NCBI RefSeq assembly: GCF_006716865.1
Contig: NZ_VFPT01000001.1
Location: 392,001 to 456,000 of the forward strand
Length of the DNA stretch: 64,000 nt
Source of the DNA: Roseinatronobacter monicus
GTDB lineage: Bacteria > Pseudomonadota > Alphaproteobacteria > Rhodobacterales > Rhodobacteraceae
Direction of reading: 5' to 3'
Each line of letters opens with the position of its first letter. The first letter of the stretch is position 1. The notes under the pieces are model-generated. The model saw only the letters and a list, made by a program, of their open reading frames with translations, had not been told where the DNA came from and did not search any database. The position numbers and the translations under genes were made by a program. Of this stretch, positions 8,538 to 19,479 are shown one piece after another.

Positions 8538-9083
8538 ATGCCACATTCGGAAATCAAGAACGCACCGCCGTTATATGGCTGGTCCATCGCCGTAGCAGCG
8601 GGGGCCGTTGCCGCCGCCGTGTCCTTTCTCCTGATCGGCATCGAGGGCAATGGCTCGGTCTTGATCGGCGCTGTCATCACATTGGTGGTCGGGGTGGTTT
8701 TCACCATCGCTGAAACGCCCCCTTCCAGCAAACCCGTCAAGCCGACGCAACAAGTCACAGCCAAGACCGCCGCGACCCCCGCTGCGCCGACAACCGTGTC
8801 TGCGCAAGAGAGCGACGCAGATGCAGGTGTGCAGCCGCAAGCGCTGGAAGCCCCTGTTGGCACGGCGGATGACCTCAAGCAGATTTCCGGCGTTGGCCCT
8901 GTGCTGGAACGCAAGTTGAATGATCTGGGCGTCTATCATTTCTGGCAGATCGCGGGTTGGAGCGCGGCCGAAGTCGCGTGGGTCGATGGTTTTTTGAACT
9001 TCAAGGGCCGCATCGGGCGGGATGAATGGCTGGATCAGGCCAGCAAGCTGGCGGCCAGCAGCCCCTCGAAACCGCCCGCATAA
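8538..9083 (+). CDS. Membrane-anchored helix-hairpin-helix protein
   Basis: A 181-residue protein with two N-terminal membrane helices (about residues 13-35 and 38-58), a Pro/Ala/Thr-rich linker, and a C-terminal helix-hairpin-helix domain (about 108-172: LKQISGVGPVLERKLNDLGV, then a WVDGFLNFKGRIGRDEW segment). Similar C-terminal domains occur in Rhodobacteraceae proteins next to or fused with respiratory complex I subunits; the true role is unknown. The IS630 element ends only 7 nt before this ATG and no ribosome site is visible in the bases just upstream. The original 5' region has been displaced, so expression may be low or depend on the IS. Confidence 0.75.
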   Translation: MPHSEIKNAPPLYGWSIAVAAGAVAAAVSFLLIGIEGNGSVLIGAVITLVVGVVFTIAETPPSSKPVKPTQQVTAKTAATPAAPTTVSAQESDADAGVQPQALEAPVGTADDLKQISGVGPVLERKLNDLGVYHFWQIAGWSAAEVAWVDGFLNFKGRIGRDEWLDQASKLAASSPSKPPA

Positions 9084-9086
9084 GCG

Positions 9087-9593
9087 ATGCTTCTGGAAGG
9101 TGGCACCGGTCCCGGCCTTAGGGCCGAGAACGGGCACTCATGGCGCTGCATCTGTGACAGCGTCATGGGCGGTGTCAGCACTGCCACGCTGGAGCGCGTG
9201 ACACGGGACAGTGTCCGCGCCCTGCGCATGACCGGCGATGTCAGCCTGCAAAACAATGGTGGCTTCGTGCAGATGTCGCTGGACCTTGCCGAACCCGGCG
9301 CGGCGCTGGATGCTTCGGGCTTCTCTGGCCTGTCGCTCTGGGTCATGGGCAATAATGAGCGGTATAACATCCATCTGCGCAGCCCTGAAATGACCCGCGT
9401 GTGGCAATCGTGGCGTGCAGAGTTCACAGCCCCCGACACATGGACGCGGCTGGATATGCCCTTCACCCGCTTTCACCCCCACCGGACAGAGTTGCCCGTC
9501 AATCCGGCACGGCTTGCGCGGATCGGACTGGTGGCAATCGGGCGCGAAATGCGGGCCGATCTGGCGCTGTCACGGTTGGAGTTGACGGTGTAG
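9087..9593 (+). CDS. CIA30-like protein
   Basis: A 168-residue protein resembling the CIA30 (complex I intermediate-associated protein 30/NDUFAF1) domain, a galactose-binding-like beta fold. Typical features are the DSVMGGVSTATLER segment at the N-terminus and the W.SWRAEFTAP...W..L..PF..F pattern near the C-terminus. No signal peptide is seen. It starts 3 nt after the upstream helix-hairpin-helix gene and is probably co-transcribed with it. In mitochondria CIA30 helps assemble complex I; the bacterial function is not established. Confidence 0.75.
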   Translation: MLLEGGTGPGLRAENGHSWRCICDSVMGGVSTATLERVTRDSVRALRMTGDVSLQNNGGFVQMSLDLAEPGAALDASGFSGLSLWVMGNNERYNIHLRSPEMTRVWQSWRAEFTAPDTWTRLDMPFTRFHPHRTELPVNPARLARIGLVAIGREMRADLALSRLELTV

Positions 9594-9737
9594 CTGCTGG
9601 GGTTTGGCACCTATCTGGCGTTTCTCGTGCCGATGGTCTGGCCCCTCAGATTGTCCATGTCGCAAGCCATGATTGTTCTGCCATTGTCGTGAGGGTCCGT
9701 TTTGAGGGTCCAAACCGTCATTTGCTTGGTCTCACCC
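9594..9737 (+). other. Non-coding spacer after the CIA30 gene
   Basis: No credible gene. The stretch GTCCGTTTTGAGGG (9695-9708) resembles the sequence found just upstream of the other repeat copies (TTTGAG box), so the repeat element that follows may begin here with lower conservation. Confidence 0.4.
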
Positions 9738-9904
9738 GCGCGGAATCAAGGCCGCAGGCCGCCGCGCATCGCCGGGCCGCCCACGGGCACGGCGATTTGG
9801 CTGCCACGAGCGCACGGCTCTGATCTTTCGCGGATTTGGTATGCATAAAGTGCGATGTGTTCAATCGGGCATCGCCGCACCGCGGCCCGACGCTGCGCGG
9901 CTTG
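9738..9904 (+). repeat. Dispersed intergenic repeat, copy A
   Basis: One of four copies of a GC-rich repeat in this window. The conserved core runs from GCGCGGAATCAAGG through ATCGCCG...CGGCGATTTGG (arms of a hairpin) to GCCGCACCGCGGC (a second hairpin). It lies 145 nt downstream of the CIA30 gene in the same direction and before the convergent end of the metal transporter operon. It is diverged from copies C and D mainly in the middle section. The rest of the gap to 9990 shows no gene. Confidence 0.75.
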
Positions 9905-9990
9905 ATCGCCGTCTCAGCTTCCTCAACGCATTTATCTTGACCTCTCTCGCCAAAATGCGCCGGGCATCTGCCAGCAACGCGCGGAGAATA

Positions 9991-11127
9991 TCACCGCTCC
10001 GGCTCTATCCTGCCAAAGATCGCCTCTGCCTCGGCATTGCCTTTCGGGCGCAGGGTCAACAGGCCTGCGCGCCGCTCGATCAGGTCGCGGTCATGGGCAC
10101 GCAGGATCGCGGCGAGGGCGCGCGGTTCTGGCCAGCGCAGATGGTCCACCAAAGCGCGCAGGGTGTTTTCCTCGGCCATAGCGGGCGTGTTTTGATGGGT
10201 GAACAGATGGGCGACAAGGGCGCGGCAATCGTGATCCAGCCGCTTGCTGCGCTGCCCGAGCGCCTGGGCCACCAACCCATGACCGGGCGCGAGCAGCAGC
10301 GCCAGTGCAAACCACACGCCGGTCATGCTGGCCATCATGCCCGCGATGGACACATTCCAGCGCAGCGCCAACACATAGCCCGCCACACAGGCCGCCACCG
10401 ACAGCGCCACGGCCAGCACAACCACCCCCCACAAGCGCCGCGTCAGCAGATAGGCGGTTGCAGGCGGCACGATGACGAAGGCGATGAACAGGATCGCCCC
10501 CACGGCATCGAACGCCGCCACGGCTGTCACGCTGGTCAGTGTCAGCACCGCGTAATGCAACACGCCGGGCAGGAACCCGAGCGCCGCCGCAAGGCCGGGA
10601 TCGAATGTGGTCAGTTTCAACTCTTTCCACAGCACCAACACAAAGACCAGATTGACCACGAGCACCGCGCCCAGCGTGGCGACGGCAATCGGCACCTGCT
10701 GGCCCCAAAGCACAACTGTATTCAACCAGACAAAGCCAATCTCGCCCAGCAGCACAGTTTCGACATCGATATGCACATCGCGGGCATAGATTGAGATAAG
10801 CAGCACACCGGCGGCAAACAGGGCGGGAAACACCAGACCAATCGCCGCGTCCATCTTGACCAGACGCGAGCGGGCCAGCAATTCCGACAGCACCACCGTC
10901 AGCACCCCTGTCAGGGCCGCGCCAAGCACCTGCACTGGCCCCGACATCTGCCCCGTCAGCAGCCACACCACAATAATGCCGAACACGATGGAATGGCTGA
11001 TGGCATCGGTCAGCATTGCATTGCCGCGCAGCACCAGAAATGAGCCCAGAAGCGCACCCGACACGCCCACCAGAATGCCGGTCAGCAAGATCATCGCCGG
11101 GATCGAGCCGAAAAAGGATGCGATCAT
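9991..11127 (-). CDS. sitD: Metal ABC transporter permease, SitD/TroD type
   Basis: A 378-residue ABC-3 family permease. About eight or nine membrane helices fill residues 1-280; the remainder is a soluble C-terminal extension of about 95 residues (LGQRSKRLDHDCRALVAHLF...) that looks like a winged-helix fold. Start chosen at the ATG that overlaps the sitC stop (ATGA at 11124-11127); an upstream in-frame start is inside sitC. It is the last gene of sitABCD. Two different permeases in one operon are typical of manganese/iron Sit/Mnt/Tro systems, while zinc Znu systems usually have one. Confidence 0.85.
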   Translation of the reverse strand: MIASFFGSIPAMILLTGILVGVSGALLGSFLVLRGNAMLTDAISHSIVFGIIVVWLLTGQMSGPVQVLGAALTGVLTVVLSELLARSRLVKMDAAIGLVFPALFAAGVLLISIYARDVHIDVETVLLGEIGFVWLNTVVLWGQQVPIAVATLGAVLVVNLVFVLVLWKELKLTTFDPGLAAALGFLPGVLHYAVLTLTSVTAVAAFDAVGAILFIAFVIVPPATAYLLTRRLWGVVVLAVALSVAACVAGYVLALRWNVSIAGMMASMTGVWFALALLLAPGHGLVAQALGQRSKRLDHDCRALVAHLFTHQNTPAMAEENTLRALVDHLRWPEPRALAAILRAHDRDLIERRAGLLTLRPKGNAEAEAIFGRIEPER

Positions 11128-12278
11128 CGTGTGCCCTCGTCTTGTGCGGGGGCGGGTTTGCCGGACAGGGACGCGGCCTCGGCATGGCCTGCTTCGGTCA
11201 ATTCCCAATGCGGTGTCGTCTCCGGCGGGTGGGTGACGGGGTGGATCAGCCCGCGCCGTTCCAGCGCGGCAATGCGCGCAGAGGGCGCGCGCGCGCCAAG
11301 CGCCGTTTCGAGCATCCCGCGCTCTGCCGGGTAGCTTGCGTCGTCATGCGCGGCGGCCAGTCCTTGCAAGGTTGTCAGCACGCGCCCGTCGCTGATGCGC
11401 GCGCGGGCACGGCGCGCCGCCAATGCCTGCCACAAGAGGCCGCGCTGCGGCGCTATGAGAAGCGAGATCACCACCGCAGCGGTTGCGATCAGCACCACCA
11501 CCGGCCCGGTCGCAAGGCCGCGCGTTGTGGCGCTGACCAGCGCGCCCGCCGCCCCGGAAGCTGCGCCAATCGCCGCCGACAGCGCGACCATCGGCCCCAG
11601 AGTCGTGGCCCATTGTCGCGCTGCTGCCGCAGGGGCGATCAGCAAGGCCACCATCAGCACCACCCCCACCAGTTGCAGCCCCACCACGATGGCCAGTGCG
11701 ACCATCACGGTCAGTGTGGCCTCTAGCAAGGTGACGGGGAAGCCTTGGGCGCGGGCGAAATCGGCGTCAAAGCTGACCAGCTTAAATTCCTTCCACAGCG
11801 CCAGCACCAGCGCCAGCGCGACCAACCCGACCCCGCCCATGACCCACAAATCGCTGGCCAAAATCGCCGCAGCCTGACCGAACAGAAAGCTGGCAAGCCC
11901 CGCACTTGCAGCACCGCCCTGATCCTGCACCCAACTGAGCAGCACCACCCCCACTGCGAAAAACACACTGAGCACGATCCCCAAGGCGGCGTCCGTTTTC
12001 AGTGTGGTGCGGCGCACGATCAGCATCATGATCAGTGCGGCCAATGCACCAGTGATGAACGCGCCGACCAGAATGCTGCCCAGATCGCGCGTGCCTGCAA
12101 TGATGAAGCCAAGGCAGACACCGGGCAGGGCGGCATGGGACAGTGCATCGCCCAGCAGGCTTTGGCGGCGCAACACAGCAAACGCGCCCAGCATCCCGCT
12201 GATCGCGCCCAGCATCGCGGCCCCGATCAGCACTGTGCGGACAATGCCGCTGGACAACAGATCGGCCAGTGCGCTCAC
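11124..12278 (-). CDS. sitC: Metal ABC transporter permease, SitC/TroC type
   Basis: A 384-residue ABC-3 permease with helices over residues 10-285 and the family segment QSLLGDALSHAALPGVCLGF near the N-terminus. A soluble C-terminal part of about 95 residues (RISDGRVLTTLQGLAAAH...WELTEAGHAEA) looks like a winged helix, as in TroC-type permeases. It overlaps both neighbours by 4 nt (ATGA), which points to tight translational coupling. It forms the membrane channel with SitD. Confidence 0.87.
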   Translation of the reverse strand: MSALADLLSSGIVRTVLIGAAMLGAISGMLGAFAVLRRQSLLGDALSHAALPGVCLGFIIAGTRDLGSILVGAFITGALAALIMMLIVRRTTLKTDAALGIVLSVFFAVGVVLLSWVQDQGGAASAGLASFLFGQAAAILASDLWVMGGVGLVALALVLALWKEFKLVSFDADFARAQGFPVTLLEATLTVMVALAIVVGLQLVGVVLMVALLIAPAAAARQWATTLGPMVALSAAIGAASGAAGALVSATTRGLATGPVVVLIATAAVVISLLIAPQRGLLWQALAARRARARISDGRVLTTLQGLAAAHDDASYPAERGMLETALGARAPSARIAALERRGLIHPVTHPPETTPHWELTEAGHAEAASLSGKPAPAQDEGTR

Positions 12279-13048
12279 AGCGTGCTTTCCTCGCGCGGGG
12301 TGGCGATCATGGCCAGTTGCCGGCCATAGGCTGCGCGCAAATTCTCAGGCGTGTAGACTTCGGCCATCGGACCTTGGGCGATGATGCGCACATTCAGCAT
12401 GACCAGCCAGTCGAAATAGCTTTGCACGGTTGTCAGGTCATGATGCACGACGATGATCGTGCGCCCTGCGTCGCGCAGTCGTTGCAACAGGGCGATGATT
12501 ACCGCCTCGGTTGCGGCATCGACACCGGCGAGGGGTTCGTCAAGGATCAGGATCGGCGCGTCCTGCATCAATGCGCGCGCAATAAAGACGCGCTGTTGCT
12601 GGCCACCCGAAAGCTGGCTGATCTGGCGGCCCGCGTAATCCTGCATCCCCACTTCCGCCAAGGCGCCAAGCGCGCGTGCATGTGCCTGCGCACCGGGCCT
12701 GCGAAACCAGCCAAGCTGCTGATACAGTCCCATTTCCACCACATCGCGCACGGTCGTCGGGAAATCCCAGTCCACACTGTGGCGCTGCGGGACATAGCCG
12801 ATCTTGCCGCGCATCTGCGCGACGGGTCGACCCAGAAAGCGGACATGCCCCGCCACAGGGCGCACCAGCCCCAATGCAGTCTTGATGAGTGTGGATTTGC
12901 CAGCCCCGTTCGGCCCGACAATGGCGCACATGACACCGGGCGGGATATCCAGATCAATGTCCCACAGCGCGGGGTTTGCGCCATAGCTGACGGTGATATC
13001 CTCGATATGCAGGGCCTGTCCCGGCTCGTGCAGGCTGTCGTCACGCAT
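12275..13048 (-). CDS. sitB: Metal ABC transporter ATPase, SitB type
   Basis: A 257-residue ABC ATPase with Walker [11 protein letters not shown]-loop (YVPQR), signature LSGGQQQR, Walker B ILILDEP and switch His in VVHHDL. It powers import through SitC/SitD. The ATG at 13048 is preferred because GAGG lies 9 nt upstream; an in-frame ATG 15 nt further up (13063) is possible. The gap to sitA is about 70 nt. Confidence 0.88.
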   Translation of the reverse strand: MRDDSLHEPGQALHIEDITVSYGANPALWDIDLDIPPGVMCAIVGPNGAGKSTLIKTALGLVRPVAGHVRFLGRPVAQMRGKIGYVPQRHSVDWDFPTTVRDVVEMGLYQQLGWFRRPGAQAHARALGALAEVGMQDYAGRQISQLSGGQQQRVFIARALMQDAPILILDEPLAGVDAATEAVIIALLQRLRDAGRTIIVVHHDLTTVQSYFDWLVMLNVRIIAQGPMAEVYTPENLRAAYGRQLAMIATPREESTL

Positions 13049-13117
13049 GGGGCTGTGCCTCATTGGCTTGTGGCACGGGGGCTGTGTGCCAGTGGCGGTT
13101 GGCTATGCTTACAACAC

Positions 13118-14104
13118 TCAGTTGGGAATGTCCCAGTCCTGCGCCCAATCGGCCAAGGCTTCGGGCCAGTCGGGCAGGGTGCCGCCAAGTGCTGTCGTTA
13201 CCGTGGCCGTATTGACGCGGATCATACCGATATAGGTGCCTTCGGGCGTGCCGTCATCGCCCATTGCATCGGAAAATAGCGCGCCCCCGATGGTGACATC
13301 ATGCCCCTGCGACTGCACTTCGGCAACCAGCGCCTGCATTGTGCGCGGGTTGATGGTGGTTTCCACAAATACCGCAGGCACGCCGCGCTCGATCACAAAG
13401 GCTGCGACTTCTCGAATATCACCAATGCTGGCCTCGGATGCCGTGGAAATCCCCTCAATCGCCTCAGAGGCTTCGATGCCATAAGCATCGGCGAAATAGT
13501 AGAATGCGTCATGTGCTGTCACCAGCAGGCGTTGCCCTTCGGGGATCGTGGCGATGGCGTCGCCGACCCAGCTATGCAGGGCGTCGAGCTGCGCGGCGTA
13601 GCGTTCGACATTGTCGGCCATAGCGTCGGCGCAATCAGGGCGCTGCGCGGCAATGCTGTCCGCGATGACGGGCGCGAGTCGCGCCCAGCGGCTGACATCC
13701 ATCCACAGATGCGGGTCAAGTGTGCCCGGCGCGTCTGGGTCTTCGAGCAGCGTGTCCATGTCGAATGTCGCATCCGCAAGCCCGACAGTGGGGGTCCGGT
13801 CGCGGAAATTGTCCAGAATATCGGCAAGGCGTTCTTCAAGGGTGCGGTCGACATAGAAGATCAACTCGGCCCGCGCCAGCGCATCGACATCGCGCGGGGT
13901 GGCGGAAAAGTAATGCGGGTCGGTGCCGGGGCCGATCAGAGTGCTGACCGCAGCGCATTCCCCTGCCACATTCTGCGCGACATCAGCGATCATACCGACA
14001 GTGGCGAGGATGTTCAGGGGGGCATCCTGCGCATAGGCCGGTGTGGTCAGCGCGAGTGCTGAAAGGGTTGTGATCATGGCAGTTGTGTGCCGATTGGCTG
14101 GCAT
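13118..14104 (-). CDS. sitA: Periplasmic manganese/metal-binding protein, SitA/MntA type
   Basis: A 328-residue cluster A-I solute-binding protein. The signal peptide covers about residues 1-25 (ending TPAYAQD). Likely metal ligands lie in GTDPHYFSATP and DPHLWMDV, with further candidates in the AHDAFYYFADAYGIEA and FVETTINPR segments, the usual pattern of TroA-like proteins. There is no His-rich loop of the kind common in ZnuA, which favours manganese. The GGAGG site just before the chosen ATG rules out the longer start. First gene of the operon. Confidence 0.85.
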   Translation of the reverse strand: MPANRHTTAMITTLSALALTTPAYAQDAPLNILATVGMIADVAQNVAGECAAVSTLIGPGTDPHYFSATPRDVDALARAELIFYVDRTLEERLADILDNFRDRTPTVGLADATFDMDTLLEDPDAPGTLDPHLWMDVSRWARLAPVIADSIAAQRPDCADAMADNVERYAAQLDALHSWVGDAIATIPEGQRLLVTAHDAFYYFADAYGIEASEAIEGISTASEASIGDIREVAAFVIERGVPAVFVETTINPRTMQALVAEVQSQGHDVTIGGALFSDAMGDDGTPEGTYIGMIRVNTATVTTALGGTLPDWPEALADWAQDWDIPN

Positions 14105-14149
14105 TGCATCCTCCGGGAGTGTGTTCTGAATGCGAGCTATACATGCAAA

Positions 14150-14164
14150 TGCAAATCGTTTGCA
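14150..14164 (-). promoter_or_regulatory. Mur-box-like operator of sitABCD
   Basis: A perfect 15-nt palindrome TGCAAATCGTTTGCA lies 45 nt before the sitA start. It resembles manganese-responsive Mur (Fur-family) boxes of alphaproteobacteria (TGCAAAT..-type). A partial extra half (ATGCAAAT) lies just to its left. Together with the two-permease operon this supports manganese-repressed uptake. Confidence 0.75.
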
Positions 14165-14216
14165 ATAAGGAATCCGCAAAAACTGCGCGAGGATGTGCGG
14201 TGGATGGGGGGGAGCG

Positions 14217-14252
14217 CAAAGAAAAAGCCGCGCGTCAGTGATGACGCGCGGC
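14217..14252 (-). terminator. Rho-independent terminator of carB
   Basis: A perfect 11-bp stem GCCGCGCGTCA/TGACGCGCGGC with a 4-nt loop, followed on the minus strand by TTTTTC. It lies 27 nt after the carB stop. Confidence 0.93.
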
Positions 14253-14278
14253 CTGTCTGCCCGTAATTTAGGCGGTAC

Positions 14279-17626
<3,348 letters not shown>

Positions 17627-17797
17627 GACGGACCCCTGACTGACCTGCGCGCGCATGCGCCCCAGTGCCGGTGGGACTGGGGCGTAAATTGTGCGCGTTA
17701 TAATCAAGGGCTGTCCCGGCGCAAGGCCTGATCCGGCCAGATTGGCACAGTATCTTGCCAACAGTTCTGAATCCTGATCCGGTCAGGCCGCCGAAAG

Positions 17798-18451
17798 CTA
17801 GGGCAGCGCCGGAAGTGTCACTAAGTTTGCCGCGCATCCGCGCGCCTGTAACCTTGCGTCGCAAGGCTGCGGCGTCAGATCATGCGTCAGGCACAGCCTG
17901 AGTTCCTGCGCCATGCCTGACCGGCAGGTCAGTGTCACATTCTCCGGGCCGAATTGAGGGTTTGCGCGGCGAAACTCTGCCAACAGCGTATCAGGGGCCA
18001 GATTTTGGGGCTGCGCTCGTGCGCGGATGGTTTGCGGAAATGTCAGCCCATTGAAGGCCGTGCGGGTCTGGGCAAAATAGCCCTCTGCATCCAGGCCTGT
18101 GCAACTGCCATGCTTGGCCCATTGGTGACGCGCCAACCCCGCAGAGCCCATGATATCGACCATGCCCTGCAATGCCGGGCGCGCAGGCGCGGGGTGATCC
18201 GTGTCGCAAAATTCGGGCCAGCCGCCAACGCTGTGCTGCGGCCAAAGCCCATGCACCAGCCATCCCGCGCCAGACCCCGCATCGCAGCGCTGATCGCCGC
18301 GCGCGGCCCCATGTGCTGCGCACCAACTCGGCGTCCAGCTAACTGCGAGAACCAGATAGCTGTCGCGCGCGTTCACATCTTCGCGCGGTTGCAGCCATGC
18401 CCAAGCTGTCAACGCTACAAGCACCAATGCAGCCAGCATGATTTTGCGCAT
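17798..18451 (-). CDS. Ribonuclease T2 family protein
   Basis: A 217-residue secreted or membrane-anchored RNase T2. The N-terminal hydrophobic segment (about residues 3-20) is a signal peptide or anchor. Both active-site motifs are present: HGLWPQ (CAS I) and WAKHGSC (CAS II). Cys residues are placed to form disulphides, fitting the periplasm. The enzyme would cleave RNA via 2',3'-cyclic phosphates; its role is probably scavenging. Start chosen behind GAGGGAAAGACGAA. Confidence 0.9.
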   Translation of the reverse strand: MRKIMLAALVLVALTAWAWLQPREDVNARDSYLVLAVSWTPSWCAAHGAARGDQRCDAGSGAGWLVHGLWPQHSVGGWPEFCDTDHPAPARPALQGMVDIMGSAGLARHQWAKHGSCTGLDAEGYFAQTRTAFNGLTFPQTIRARAQPQNLAPDTLLAEFRRANPQFGPENVTLTCRSGMAQELRLCLTHDLTPQPCDARLQARGCAANLVTLPALP

Positions 18452-18593
18452 TTCGTCTTTCCCTCGCCTGCTACACACGCTATAAGGCCATCATTCCAGA
18501 AATCGTGGAAACGCAGGTCCGCCCTGCAGCCGATCTTCCGGCGCCCGATGAAGCATGCGCATTGCCCGCGCTCGTATGACAGGAGTTGATGTG

Positions 18594-19376
18594 ATGTCAA
18601 AACCATTGATGCCCAAGGCGACCGCCGTCTGGCTGGTCGATAACACGACACTCAGCTTCAAGCAGATTGCAGATTTCTGCGGCCTGCATGAACTGGAAGT
18701 GCAGGGCATTGCCGATGGCGATGTCGCAGGCGGTGTGAAAGGGTTTGACCCTGTCGCCAACAACCAGCTTGACCCGATCGAGATCGAGCGTGGCGAAAAA
18801 GACCCGCGCTATCCGTTGAAGTTGAAATACAACGCCGCTGCCCAAGGCGAAGAAAAGCGCCGTGGCCCGCGTTACACGCCGCTGTCCAAACGCCAGGATC
18901 GCCCGGCCTCGATCCTGTGGCTGGTCAAGTTTCACCCGGAACTGGCCGATGCCCAGATCCGCCGTCTGGTGGGCACCACGAATTCCACGATTGAGGCAAT
19001 CCGCGGGCGCACGCATTGGAACATCTCGAATCTGCAACCCATCGACCCTGTTGCGCTGGGTCTGTGCCGCCAGTCCGAGTTGGACAAGGAAGTGCAGAAA
19101 GCTGCGGCCAAGCGTGCCGCCGAAGGTGGTGTCATGAATGATGACGAGCGTCGCAAGCTGGTCTCGACCGAACAGTCGCTGGAAGCGGATGCCGAACCGA
19201 AAATGCCCGCAGGCATTGCCGGGCTGGAGAATTTCTCGATCAGCGACATGAATGTCGAAGCGGATCGCACCAGCACCGCCGCAGATTACAGCGATGCTGA
19301 CAGTTTCTTCAACCTGCCCGACGATGAGGACGAGGACGAAGAAGACGACGACAGCACCAACAAGCGCGATCGGTAA
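18594..19376 (+). CDS. DUF1013 family cell-cycle regulator, TrcR-like
   Basis: A 260-residue protein of the DUF1013 family, conserved in alphaproteobacteria. In Caulobacter the member TrcR binds RNA polymerase and acts as a transcriptional cell-cycle regulator. The N-terminus (KATAVWLVDNTTLSFKQIAD) resembles an HTH, and a second HTH-like part follows at about residues 104-140 (ADAQIRRLVGTTNSTIEAIR). The C-terminus is very acidic (DDEDEDEEDDD). Start chosen behind AGGAGTTGATGTG. It lies 103 nt before pheT. Confidence 0.85.
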   Translation: MSKPLMPKATAVWLVDNTTLSFKQIADFCGLHELEVQGIADGDVAGGVKGFDPVANNQLDPIEIERGEKDPRYPLKLKYNAAAQGEEKRRGPRYTPLSKRQDRPASILWLVKFHPELADAQIRRLVGTTNSTIEAIRGRTHWNISNLQPIDPVALGLCRQSELDKEVQKAAAKRAAEGGVMNDDERRKLVSTEQSLEADAEPKMPAGIAGLENFSISDMNVEADRTSTAADYSDADSFFNLPDDEDEDEEDDDSTNKRDR

Positions 19377-19479
19377 GCCGTCGGTGCAGTCATGCAGGGC
19401 GCGCAAGCCGCTTTTCAAGGCGTTGTTTATCGGCTAGTCGCTGCCTGACCGCCATCTTAGGCGAATTCGGGGAAAAGAC

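Noticed and set aside
13118..14164. Zinc (Znu/Zur) transporter
   Set aside because: Two permeases, no His-rich loop in the binding protein and a Mur-like rather than Zur-like palindrome favour manganese; zinc cannot be fully excluded.
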